From Gymnogyps californianus (taxonomy: Eukaryota; Chordata; Aves; Accipitriformes; Cathartidae), in assembly GCF_018139145.2 (NCBI RefSeq), contig NC_059480.1, positions 14,942,428 to 15,006,427 of the forward strand: 64,000 nt of DNA. Direction: 5' to 3'. The notes below the pieces were generated by a model. The model was given only the letters and a program-made list of their open reading frames with translations. It did no database searches and was not told the DNA's origin. The number at the start of each line of letters is the position of its first letter. The stretch's first letter is position 1. The translations under genes and the position numbers were made by a program. This document shows, in pieces, positions 12,800-29,600 of the stretch.

Positions 12800-12859
12800 C
12801 AGAGCTGTTCCTTGCAGTCCTGGTCCTCCACAGAACATCACTCCGCCTCATCAGCCAAG
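12800..12859 (+). other. APOD: APOD non-coding exon 1 (5' UTR), start approximate
   Basis: About 60 bases run from the predicted start site to a clean donor, AAG|GTATGT, at 12,859/12,860. The next exon would begin at 13,841 after a pyrimidine-rich acceptor ending in 'catcccag', seven bases before the ATG. Mammalian APOD also has a short untranslated first exon, so the structure agrees with the family. The 5' end is inferred from the TATA box. Confidence 0.6.
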
Positions 12860-13847
12860 GTATGTTTCTGAATTAAGAGATTCAAAATGGGAGCCGTGTT
12901 TGTGTCTGCAGTGGGGCCCATGCCCTGCGGCTGGAGACAGACTGGGCTTTTCTTTTAAACTCGGGGAAAATGCTACCGCTGCTCCTGCGGAGGAGTTTCT
13001 GGCCAGGGAAGCAGAGCAGCCCTGTGCTGCAGGGTCTGTAGGTGCCAACGTGCCCCAAGCAGAGCCCGAAGCACATGGGCAGCATCCTGGCTCCAGGGGC
13101 TGCTTGGGGGTGAGCAGCATAGCTCCCGCCTCTGCTCTGCAGGAAAACATGTCCTTTCCCTCCTCACAGCATGCTTTTGGGGATCAGTTCACGTTTTATT
13201 TCATGCTGATTTGAGTCTCGACCAACTTCCCCACCCTGCAGTGCTGTGTACATCCTGGCACACGAAGACCCCCCAGAGGCAGCTGCACTGTCCCTCCCAC
13301 CGCCTTGCAGGGCCAGGCAGCCCTGGCACACTGGGGATGTCCCTCTCGCCATGCAGGCTCCTGCATGTGTACACCGCTCACTTCCATGTCCCAGGGCCCC
13401 GGCTCTGTCCCGGCTCTGGAGCATATTCCTTGTGCTCCAGCATTTTATAGCAAACATCTTTGGATTTTCCCTTGCCTCAGCTTTGGACAGATGACGATGC
13501 TCCTGCGTGTCCTCGGCCGTTTATCACCCCTGCATCTTGCCAGGTGTCAGGTGTGGGTGATGGGTACAAGTGCTCTCACCAGGCATTCCCTTGCTTCCTG
13601 CAGAGCTGCTGAGCACAGCCTGAGCGCAGGCAGGGCTTGAGGCCATTTTGGGCTGGGGACTCATCTGGCACAGCGCCTTTGTCCTCTTCTCATGATCCTT
13701 TTCTCCTTGCTATGCCCCCGAGGTGCCCTGCTGCAGATGTCCTGTCCTTCTTGCCATATTTCATACAAAGTTCTGCTCCAGGGAGGCCCCAGCTCAGCTA
13801 TTTTCCTCCTTCCCAGGTCCGTTTCCCACCTGCATCCCAGCGCAGCC

Positions 13848-18018
<4,171 letters not shown>

Positions 18019-19750
18019 CTCCCGGCACGCGGTGACACAGCGCCAGACCAGCGATGAACTTTGTCGCTTTATTATCCATTAGAATTTCTCTGTGTGACAG
18101 AGAAATGTAATAATCCTTTCGCTAACGGTAGTTTGCCAGCCCTGAGTTACTCCTTGCTGTCATTCCCTCTATCATTCTCCCCGCTTTTTCGTCTCGCTCT
18201 GACTTTTGCAGAGTAACTGACTGATTCAAAGCTAGTGGGTGAAGAAAAGAAACTCTGAAGTGCAGACGTGAAGCTCTACTGTTGCTGTGAGTCCTCCAGT
18301 ATGTGGATGGGAAAGGGTATGAGATGTGATGTGCAAGTATTAGTCCCGGGGGAAAACCTTTCGTTATGTGCCCCCAGGTTTGTTTCCCATTTTTGTCTTG
18401 ATGCTTCTGGGCCTGCTAGGAGTCTACAGTGTCTGAGCTACATCACGGGCACTGCCTTCCCAGCGGCAATGCCCAGACATGGGAGGGTCGGTCCTGCAGG
18501 CTGGGAACTGAGACTGGGCGTCTTTCATGTTTTCTGGTGCAGGCCTGTAGGTGTATGTTACTGCCAGGTCAGCAGACCTCCTTGCTAGAAATCAGATCTG
18601 GCCCTTTGTATTTAAAGTCTGAGAAGTCTAAAAATGCCCAGAAATTCAGCATCACTCCATCCCCAGTGTCTGTACGTGATTTGCCTCAAGTGAGGCTGGT
18701 CCTGCACTCCCAAGGGCTCAGCTCTGAGAGTACCCGTAAGCAGACAGAGAGACCCATCTGCTCCCTTGTCCTCTCCTCCCAAGGCTTTTCCCGAACACCG
18801 AGAGATGGCAGGCTCTGCCTGACATCCTGCTCACCGCTTTTGTACATGCCGAGTGCCTGCTGGCACTGCATCTGCCCTGCCACGTGTTCACCAGGCACCG
18901 CGACAACTCTGCTTGAATAGCATTGATGCAACTCATTAAAAATTAAATCAAAATATCCGCTTCGGGGCTTTTGTATCTTCCCAGATGCGTGACCTTTTTG
19001 AGCAGGCTGGGGGGGGGGGCTTGGCGTGCAGGGTCTGCCCCTCCTCTGAGGCCACGGCACTGTGAGAGCAGGAATGCAATGCAACATGAGCAATCGTGTC
19101 TGAAGTTAAATGCTTTGCTCCAGGAGCCTGGAGGTCTTTCCAGCTCTCTGGGGTCGGATGTGTGGGCTTTCCCCATCGTCTGAGCCATGCCAGCAAATTT
19201 CACTGGCAGTGACCCCCATCTCCTGCTGCTTTTACTGACATGAAGAAACAACGATGTGGATGCAGAATACTGTAAATCTGCAGGAAATGTTCTACACTTA
19301 CTGTAGTGGGACTCTGATCGGTGTGGGCAGCAAAATGTTTTCTTGCCCTGGGAAGGCTACAGGAGCTGGGCAGGGAGCCAGCATTTCACTAACCTTTACC
19401 AGTCAGAGGAGCCTGAGATGGGAGGGAGGCCTTGCAGGGATCAGAAACAACCGCCATGTTTAAGCCATTAGCCCCTTAAAACTTTTAAATCCTAATGCCA
19501 CAGTTCCTGTGACACAAAACCAAACGCTCCACCCGCATCCTCAGGCTGTAAGGATGACGGACGGACACACCAGGCTGCTGACAGCTGCACAGTGGCTCCC
19601 AGGTGTGTTCGATTTGGGGGGCAGATCATTTCACCACCGCTTCATCAGATTCCTATTTTCCTCCTCATACGGACGGTGATGCTGCAGCCCACATCCCCTC
19701 GCAGCTGTGCTGCCAGCCCATGGCGGGGCGGCTGTGCAGGCACGGGGTGG
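18019..19750 (+). other. APOD 3' UTR and short intergenic gap to PPP1R2
   Basis: No canonical AATAAA appears in the first few hundred bases after the stop. The closest candidates are the variant ATTAAA hexamers at 18,935-18,940 and 18,942-18,947, which would give a 3' UTR of roughly 940 bases; a non-canonical signal nearer the stop is also possible. An 11-base G run lies at 19,009-19,019. No other gene is seen, so APOD and PPP1R2 are less than 2.5 kb apart. Confidence 0.4.
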
Positions 19751-20463
19751 GAACCCGCAGCCTCACAGACCCGGCCGGGAACCGGGACCTGCAGGTCCCG
19801 CTGAGAAACGGCAGCGTTTTACTCAGCAGCAGAAACCCGCCATGTCTGAGGCCGCCGGGCACCGCGCGGCCGCCGCTCGCGGTATTCCGCCGGGTCACGC
19901 GCAGTGCCAGCGCACCGCACGGCAGCCGCGGCACCGCCGCTCAGAGGGGACGCCGGGGGCACCCCGCAGCGGGCAGCAGCGGCCTTTCCCGCGAGAAACC
20001 GCGCACACGGACCCCGCGCGCCTGTCTCCGTGCGCCAGCGAACGCCCCCGGTAAAGCAGCGCCTGTGCAGCACGCCGTGCGTGCGCAAGAGCCTCACGTG
20101 CGTGCAAGAGTGCCGCGCGTGCGTAAGCCCCGCTCGCTCACGCCCGAGAGCCCCGCGTACGCGCAGGAGCCCCGAGGGTGTGCAGGAACCCCCCCGCGTG
20201 CGGCACAGCCACGCGCACGCGCCCCTGCGTCAAAGCTCCCCGCGCGCGCGCAAGGCGCCGGCAGCCCCGCCAACGGCCGACCGCGCGCGCGCACGGCGCC
20301 CCACCGCGGGCGCGCAGGCGCACAGCAAGCCGGGGAATCTGGCGGTCCGCCGGCCGCCAGGGGGCGCGGTGCCCCCCCTCCCCGCGCCGGCCGTTCTGAC
20401 GCGCGGCGGGGCGGGGCCGGCCGAGGCGGCGGCGGAGGCCGGAAGCGGGCGGGCGGCGCGGCG
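19750..20463 (+). promoter_or_regulatory. PPP1R2: CpG-island promoter and 5' UTR of PPP1R2
   Basis: CpG density rises sharply from about 19,750 and stays high past exon 1 to about 20,760. There is no TATA box. Visible elements are a GC box (GGGGCGGGG, 20,408-20,416), a near-match to the NRF-1 palindrome (GCGCAGGCGCA, 20,312-20,322) and a CACGTG E-box near 20,095. Between about 20,040 and 20,270 the sequence repeats a degenerate unit of roughly 20-30 bases built on 'gtgcgcaagagccccgcgtgcg'. This island type fits a broadly expressed housekeeping gene. Confidence 0.8.
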
Positions 20464-20621
20464 ATGGAGGCGCCCTCGGTGCCGGCCGCCTCGACGTCGG
20501 GCGCGGCGGGGCGCGGGCCCATCAAGGGCATCCTGAAGAAGGGCGGCGGCAAGCTGTCGGCGGGGGGAGCGGCTCCCGGGGCGCGGCGGGCCAGCCCGGC
20601 CCGCGACGAGGACGAGCACGG
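20464..20621 (+). CDS. PPP1R2: PPP1R2 exon 1: first PP1-docking motif
   Basis: Codons 1-52 plus GG, ending at donor CACGG|GTGAGG. It encodes an Ala/Ser-rich leader, PIKGILKK and a Gly/Ala-rich linker. The phase (two bases) joins exon 2 to give GKKSQKW, matching the family's SKKSQKW. Confidence 0.93.
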
Positions 20622-23600
20622 GTGAGGGCCGCGGCGAGCCCAGCCGGGGCCCCGGTGGCGGTGAGGCGGCGGCGGCGGGTCCCAGCAGGGCCTGCCCTCC
20701 GGCCCCGCTGCCTCCAGCCACCCCGCTCATCCGAGGTCTCCGCGGAGCGGGGTCTGCCCGGCGGCGTCTCCCGCTGGGGGTTCCTGGGCTGTCCCGTTTT
20801 TCAGGGGTGATGTTAAGTGGGCAGACTCGTAACGGGGTAAGCGGGTTCGTGGGTCACTCCCGTGCTGCGGCGGTCCTGGAGCAGAATTCCACGCGTCGGT
20901 GGCGGTCGGGCAGGGGAAGCACGCTGCTGAGGCTGCAGTACCGCTTGGGGCAGGGTCTGTGGTAAGGAAGGGGGTGCCGGCGCTGTGCGCCTGGGTGGAG
21001 AAAGTGAGCGCTGCCTGAATGAGGGGAACAGAGGAGGTGCTGTCGTGAGTCTTGCCAGGAGTGCAGTGTGGCAGCTGAAAGAGCTGATGTGATTCTTTGC
21101 TGTTTATGAAATATTAGCAGAAGCAGCGTTATCCTTAAATGCTCGTTCAGAAGGACAAACAGAAAGGTTTTACAGTTGCTACGAGCATAGTTTACGGTTT
21201 GGGAAATACCATGGGAGATTTACTCTCAGTCTTCTCAAAGGTAGCTTATTTCTCTCTAACCAGAAGTGTGTCCCTGGGGAGAGGACCTCTCCTGCGTTGA
21301 AACATAAGTAAGATGTAGTCTCGGTTGTGCAAGATTCATCCGTAAAGATCTCACACTTGAGAATATGCACTGGCCATGTGGTTTGTGTTTTGAATGACAA
21401 GAAAATCTTGGTTTAATTGTAACATGCTGAGTTAGTCCGCATATGCAAGAAGTGGTCTTTGGCCAGCCAGCAGCTGTCCGTGACCAGTGAGAATTCTTGC
21501 ACTTTTCCTGATGTCAGCACCCAGTACACACTGCCTAATGTTGCTCTGAGACTCCATCACATTATGATGGCCAGGGTTTGACCTGAACTCTACGTTTATA
21601 AAATTGGTTTTGACGGTTTTCTTCATTTGGGACCTCGCTCAGTATTGCAAGGAGAGAAATAATGATAAAATAAAATGGACGTGCAATTATTTTTTTGTAT
21701 TATGGTAATATTCCTTTCCTCTTTGCCTAGTTAAGTCATGAATATAGTCTAAAGTCAGCAAGGTAAGAATGAAAAGTTTTTGGTTTGCTGTGTTGCCTAT
21801 CTTAGCTGCTCCTGCTTCCCAGGGAGAAATTACTGCAACTGAAGGAATGAGATGATGTTTTTGAAGGTGAATGTAAGTAGCAATATGCTACACGAATGTT
21901 GCAATTTTTTTTTCCTGTTCTTTAGTTTTAATATAATGTAGCACACGGTGTTTACTACCACCCCAGACATAAAGTCAGACTGGCTGTTGGTAGCCTCTAT
22001 TTCATTTTCTGCTGTCTCTTTTGTACCATCTTGAAGAATGATCAGAAATTAGAGTACAAACTGATGAGCTGAGTATGTGGTATATTGGTTATAGTACACT
22101 GTAATTTCTTGCGAAGCACTTAAGTGGGCAGGAGTCCAGCTTCTATTTCCTGTTTACCATTGTGAGTCAATAAAGTCATTTAGATTAATTCTGAAATTGC
22201 CTTGCAAGTTAAAGGATATTGGCTAAACCTGGCAGGCTGCATTAGAAGATTTCCTGGAAAGATCAGTATAGGGTATTGAAAGCTGGTTTGTGTGCAGGTA
22301 TTATTTTTGGTTGGCAACGCTTCATTAAATCAGTGTTATTTCTGACTTCAGTAAAATAATTTTGTACTTAAAAGAATGATAAATAGTACAGCTGTGATTT
22401 TCCTTGAAGATTAAAAATTAGTTTATAAATTCAGGTATCTGTTTTCTTCGTGCACCTCTATCAGCAGCCTCTCTGCTTATTTCTGATATTGAAATTCAGG
22501 TCTGAATACCTTTAAAAATAGCTGCAGATGAAAGAGCTCATTGTGTCAGCTGTCATCCTTTAAAGCACCATGTTCAGTAGAGCTCTCATGTATTTGCATC
22601 ATTATTGACCTTGCACTGTTGTTAGGGATGGTAAAATTCTTTGGAAAGCTTCCTTAATGAAAATATGATGCAAGAGGGAAGCTTGTGAAATTGGGACGCC
22701 ACTGGAACTGCATCCTAAGAGCTGAGATCATGGTTTAATGGCAGATATGTTCTTGGCATTCCTGGTATACTGTATTTTTTGCTTTAAGGCTCCTGTAAGA
22801 GCCTGTGAGCGATTTGATGCGATATTTTACAAAGTAACTAAGTAAGCGTGCGCGCGCGCGCGTGCAAGCACCTGTGTTGGAACAGGCAAGAGAAGAGTCT
22901 GCTATGCTAGGAGTGAGTGAGGTGTGAGAGGTGTTCCTTTGAGTAATACTGCTGCAGAAACTTCTTGCCTGTCAAGGTGTGGTGTCAAAATAAATGATTA
23001 TGTCTGTTTAAAGATGTGAGAGAATACAAATGAGCACTTCTGAGATTTTTCAAATCTGATTTTCCTAAGGAAGATTAGATTTCCTATTTCTATATCTGAG
23101 GGGTGTCAGGAAGCATTTTCCTGTGATGGTCCTAAGCTCTATCATTAATGTTGTGCTGCTCAGGCATGCCTAAGCAGGCTAAATTGGAGACAGTCAAAGG
23201 AGGTGTGGGTTTTTAGAGCACTTAGTCACTCTCCTGTGATGGCTTTTTACATGGAGGGGTGAAATGACATGTTTGTCTGTTTGCCACTACGGATAATTTT
23301 TTTTTTCCTAGCTGAATTTTAAGTTGTGCTTTGGGAGGTGTTCCACAGCCAAGGCTTTTAGTGTTGGTATCTGAGTTTAAAGAAATGAGTGCGAAAAACT
23401 AAACCACTAAAAGCTTCCTCAGTCTTGTATTTATTAGTTACTGAATTGCTAGCTGTAGGCTGTCTAATTTCAAGAGCAGTGTATGCCAAAGAGATTCTTC
23501 TAAGGTTGCCAATATTATTAGATATTGAGTTGTGAGCCCAGGCAATAAACCTTGATGTGCTCTGGGCAAGTGCGGTGAACACAAAGCATGTGATGGGAGT

Positions 23601-26600
23601 TTCTCCCATCTGTCATATTTCTTCTTCAACTAAGCTCTGTCTCTTTATAGGGGCTGCGTATCATTGCCCAACTGCTATGGCTAGTAAAAATTCTCATGCG
23701 CTCACTATGTAACCGTATGATCATCTTATGTTAGTCACAGATGAACTTTAAGCAGGTGTTTAGCTGATGTTTAACTGGTGATTTTTCGACTCCTAAATAG
23801 ATAGGTTTGAATAACTGGCATTCTAGACTAGAGCTCTTGCTTTGTCATCATGAAGCTCATGACTCTCCACCCTGCCAGAGCAGGCAATCTGACTCACATG
23901 TTGTCCGCTTAGGTTGCAATCCTTGTGTTGCAGTTCTAACAAAATGATTAAATAGATCTGAAGCCTCAAACATGAGAGTTTGGCATTAGTTACTATATGC
24001 TAAGGGGATTAAGCTCACTTAATTTGTATTCATTTCTGGAGTATAAGCCTGCAGCATGTAGGATTCAGCATCAACTCGGGCATCTATTTTTTTTATCCCG
24101 TTAGGTGTTTTTCCCATTGTGTTATGCAGTGCTCTCCATAAATGTAAAATTTAGTTTGTGCTTGGAATTTTGCTTTATCGGTTTTGTTTTACAGATAGCA
24201 TTCTGCTCAAGGGCAGTTGTGTTACTGCGATTGGATATATTTTTCAAATTTGTTATTGGAATGGTTTGTGTTTAAATAAGAGTAGTTAAGTTAAAGTCTT
24301 CTAGCCAACTGCCTCCCCCCCAAACCAAACCCAAAAAACCAACAAAGCCCTGTGACATTTGCTTCCTTAAATAATAATTTGCAACAGGAATATGTTAATG
24401 TGTAAGGTAATATTAAATAGCGGAACTATTTTACTCTTCTAAAGTTCAGTTTCTTGGTTTAGTCTAAGGGAGAGACCGCCTTGTATGAAGCTTGCAATAA
24501 CCTTTTTAGAGAAAATGTGGAACCTGGTAGTTTCTATTGATTAAACATTTCTGTGGCTTTTAGATCAGTGGAGGGGTGACTCTGGCCACAAGGCAGTTGC
24601 TTTTCTTGTGGCTCCTATATTTTGTCAGTCTGGGTGGGTTTTTGTTTCTGCAAACATATGTAAAATGGTACATTCTCTGATTAACTGAGGAAGTTCTAAA
24701 TAATGTAACATCACTGGTGCCTGTCTGTGTAAAATGTGAAACTTCCTCAGCTTAATTACAACAGCGGATCAGTTCTGTTTTATGATTCCAATTTAGGATG
24801 ACAAAAGCAGTATTAATAAGCAGTTTCTGCAGGGCTATTTATTTTACTGCAGGAAGTTATTTGTTGGTTGGTATTATGTAACAGTTTCATTAATAATCAT
24901 AGCAGCTCACTGAGCAGAGGTGAGGTGGAAGTTACTTGGTTTTGTTGAAGTGTTGTGGGTTGTAATAAGAGGAAGAATGATTTTACAGTAACTTGTAACA
25001 AGAGCAGACAGTTAATGGGACAGTGATTGAACAAGACCAGTAGTCTCTTGAGAAAAATATACATATGTCTATGAATAAGAATACGTTTATAGATTACTGA
25101 GTTTATTTAGCTATTGCGAATTGTTAGGGAAATTAAGTTGCACTGATAATTTGTCATGACTTAACTGAAGTGTGTATAGAACAGTATTTAATAGCCATAC
25201 TTTGAACATGCCTGTGTGTCGTAACAATATTCTTTGTGCTTAGTGTGTAGTAGAGGTCAAAAGACATTCTAAATATTCCTTCTGTGGTCAAACAGAACTA
25301 ACTGCTTTTAGAATATAAGAAAATTTAACTTTGTTTTCTTGTTTCAGTAAAAAATCCCAGAAGTGGGATGAAATGAACATCATAGCTACGTACCACCCAG
25401 CAGGCAAAGATTATGGCTTGATGAAAATAGATGAGCCAAGTACTCCTTATCACAGGTAGGCTTGCTAAACTGCTGTCCTAAATGATGCCAGATGACACAG
25501 TAGTTTTACAGCAAAATTGGCTTTGTGGGTGATGTAGTATTTATTATAGCTGATTGCCTGACAGGCTGTGCAGGCCTACTGGATATATGCAACATATTCA
25601 GATTTACAAAGCTTCTAAATAAAGGCTTATACCTATTGAGGAGAACTGTCAAAAAGGACAAAGTCAATTTTTAGAAGGTTTATATCTAGCAGGCTTTAGG
25701 CTTTGAAAGGAATAAATAAGTCTGACTTGTATTGTTTTTATTTTTTTCAGTTAACATCTGTGTACTAGAATATAAAGTTGTCATATCAATATTTAGATTA
25801 GATTTGGAAAGTTTTTAAAGTATTAAAGAAGTCTTTTAATTGAGTGTTGTAAGGTTTTGACTGTTTTATCAAGCAAATTTTAAGCAGCAAATTATTGATA
25901 AAGGCTACTTTTTGTTTGCCCTCCAAGCATGGTAGGAGAAGATGATGAGGATGCAGTGAGTGATTCAGAATCAAATGAGCCCTTAAAAGCAGATGTGTTG
26001 AGTAAAAAGTAAGTATTGTCATAGAAAACTGACTAAATATTAATTTTCTCTTTCCTGGAGTAGTTTTCTTTATGGAAAGGTGTTGCTGGTTTCTCTAGAA
26101 GTCAGACTTTGGCTATTGTCAAATTAAGTAGTTTTCAGTGTTTGATAGGGCCACTGGTACTTAAAACCTCTTGCAGGTTGTTACTACACATAAATATGGC
26201 AAAAATAATGAACAAAGCAGTTTGGGTGTTCTGAAATTTCATGTATTTTAAACAGTGACAAACTTGCTGTTTCAGCATTTTGTATTGCCTGATTTATGTA
26301 GACTGGCAGCTGCAGCTGAAGGTAAAGGACCCAAGATTATAGCAAAGCAAGAGGAAAGCAGTGAGGAGGAGGAAGAGGATGAAGAATTAACACCTGAAGA
26401 ACGAGGCAGGCATAAGTCATTTTCTTTGTTTTGGGTTTTTTTTTCGTACAAATAGTTTCAGATTTTCAGTAAGAAATATTTGGGAAGAAAAAGTACTATC
26501 AGAAAAGTGTTGTGATTTGAAAATGGAGATAAATACTCTTTGAAAGGTAAGTAAAAGATTGAACAAATATGCTGTTTGTTTCTAATCAGGACTGTTTGGT

Positions 26601-29600
26601 TTGGGATCTACATATAAGCAGGAATTTGCTGTTACTGGCTGCCCCCTTGTACACAAGCTTAAGGTGTGGAAATTCCTTTTAAGAAACCTAGACTTCTCAA
26701 ATAAGAAGCTCTTCTGGTTTTGGGGTGAAGGAGTAGTTCTTAATCTGAACATATTTCAGGTAGACTTAACAATTCAATGAGTACCACCGCAATTAAGATG
26801 CTACTAATTGCCTGCAAACATACAGATGATATTTCTGTTGTTTTCCAAGCAACTGGTAGATGGATCCATCAGGAAATTTGTATTTATTCCGAAACAAATT
26901 GCATCTTCAACAGAGATGTGTTGTTTTAGCTTGGGCTAGAACATTTTGAGGAAACAGTCAAACAATAATACTTCTAAGGTTTCAGGCTTGCGTTATCTAG
27001 CTGTTGCTTCTCATCTTTCCTGGCCCCAACTTTAAGCATGTAACCTTACTGTTCTAAAGGAAGAAAAAACAACGTTGGGGCTGCCAATAAGCAAAGTTTA
27101 ATTTAATTATAATGGGGTACTGTTAGACCTGCTAATGTTTAATATGTGGAGCAAAGTTGGGCTTCAGGCCATGAGGAAAGTGGAAAATATTTTCTTCTAC
27201 ATGTGGTAAATATATCTCTCACAACTGGCCTTTGGTAGCTAGCCAGGAGTCAAGTCAGACATCTGCAAAAGTTCATCTTCTATCCCACCAGTACGTCTCA
27301 ATTTGTCCTTAAGTTTACTTAGAAGCAAGGCTTGCGAAACTTTGGAATTTCGTATGCTGTTACTAGATGCTTCTCTTGGTTCAGACTTGCTCTTACTTGC
27401 AGACAGGTTCTTTTAGAAGTGCTTCAGCCGTTCCAGTCCATTAATTACTAGCGTTCTCGTAAGTCAGACTAATTTAAAAGAACACTCCACTGCTTGAAGA
27501 AAATTAATTTTAATTCAGTGATTGCTTGATCATATAATCAATGGACTTTCAAGGTAGGAATAAATTTGACCTAGGATGCAGTTAGTGCCTCTCTGAAGAG
27601 GAAATAAGTGGATTTTTTTTTTTTAAAAAAGGGAAGAAATAAATATTTGCATTTGTTTGTCCACAGAGAAGAAGAAACAGTTTGAAATGAAGAGGAAAAT
27701 GCACTACAATGAAGGACGAAACATCAAACTGGCAAGACAGCTCATTGCAAAAGAACTACATGGTGAAGAAGAGGATGATGATGAGGATGAAGAGATGCAT
27801 GATGCTGCAGATGTAGAAACAATGAATACAGAAGCTACCGAACATGGTGAGCTACTGATTAATCAAAAAGCATGTTTAAGTACTGGTGGTCCTTTCAGCT
27901 ATTGGGAAATGAATACACTCAAGTGTGAGAATGAATAGAAAGGGTACAGTATGTATGTAGCGCTCAATGTGCAACACTGCATGCTGTCTTGATAGGCAGA
28001 TTTGTAGCATGGTACCAAACCCATCAGTGTTGCTAAACAGCATGTGGGCTTTTGTTTGTTGTGACATAACAGAAAAGCAAACACCTCTGCTTCATACTGT
28101 TTCCCCAGCATAACTGGCTCTTGGTAGTGACGTTGCCAGCATCCTTTTTCAAGGAAGAGTTGTCTTGTACAGAACACTTAAAGCTGTGGCCATACAGGAG
28201 AGCCTGGCCTTATGTTGTCATTCAGTTCCTGTTCTGCTCCCAAACCATCCTGTAGCCAGCAATGGGAAACTAGCATGAATGCTTCCTCCCTGTTGAGAGG
28301 AGTGTATCTAACTTCCTAAGTAAGAACTTCTGCCTGTCTTACTGTAATGTAAAACTGCTGTTAGGACTTCAGTATGCACTTGTCCTTAAGCAGTAATGTT
28401 CATTTCTATAGTATGGGATAAGACCCTCAGCTTTGCTTTTAGTGCAGCTACTGGAAGAAAGTCTGGGACTTTTAGGTGGGAGCTGTTTCTGGAACCTGCT
28501 TCAGGGCTGTCTCTTGATAGGAAACTCATAAAACTATAGAGGCTGACACCTTCTCTTTCATCTTTAAGCTTCTCTCTGGGTGAAAAGCGTAGACTGTATA
28601 ATAAAAGTCTTTGATTTTTGTGGTGGCCTTCTGGTGAATAATTACAGCTGTTCACTACCCATCTCTGTGTGTAACAGCACTTCGAACAAGTTTTTGGCAT
28701 TAAAAAACCAGACATCTGTTGCTCATGAGACTAGTGGCAATGAAGTCTGTAAGCCTCATTCATCTGTTGCTTGGCAAAGCTATGAGATGTTAGCACAGTC
28801 TGCAGACTTGGGAAGATGCTGCATGGGTTTAACTTGGTTCACATTTGCTTTTCACAGCTATGTGAACTAGGAACTCTTCTAAAATTAGTTTAAATTCCAC
28901 ACAATAAAAAGGTGATTTGCAAAGTTGCATGTTTTTAAGTTCTGCGGATTGCACATTTTAGTCCTATTATTTACTACAGGAGGACTAATGCCTTCGTAAT
29001 TGCTCCGAAAGGGTCATTTGGTATGTGTCTGAGACCCATTAATGGACTGACTTCATCCAGTAACTTAACATACGCCTTATAATGGCTATTTACTAGAACT
29101 TCACTCTCCAGGGGAAAGGAGGGCTCCAATAGGCAACCTTATGACCTTTCTCCATGGCTTGAAGCTGCCATCTCTCTGCACTCTGCTGTAAAACAGAGGC
29201 AACTCCGCTCCCCAGCTGCATTCGCCAGTGGAAAGAAGGCACACCTTTGCAGCATTTTTCCATCTCTGTTGTTGAAGTTCATTCCACCTTGCCTCATAAC
29301 CAGCTTCAGAGCCACAACTGGTAATTATCAATTTTAGACTGCTCATGGCCAATAGATTCCATAAATGTAATTGTTTGCCAGTTTATCAACCCATTAACTA
29401 ACTGGTTCACCTCCACACCATGGCATATAGAAATACTTTCCATTAACTTGATGTAGTTCTCAATTCTTCACTTCTGTTTTGTATCATTCTGCTTAAACCT
29501 TGATGTTTCATTATCTCCTAATCTCTATCTCAACTGTCATAGCTTTTGGTCTCTGTACTTGATCAGTTCTTCTGAGGTTAAGTACTGGTCTCGCTGTTAT

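Noticed and set aside
19603..20625. 340-codon open frame running into PPP1R2 exon 1
   Set aside because: Most of it is CpG-rich repeat in which several frames on both strands are open. Only the part from 20,464 matches the inhibitor-2 family. Kept as a low-interest finding, not as a gene.
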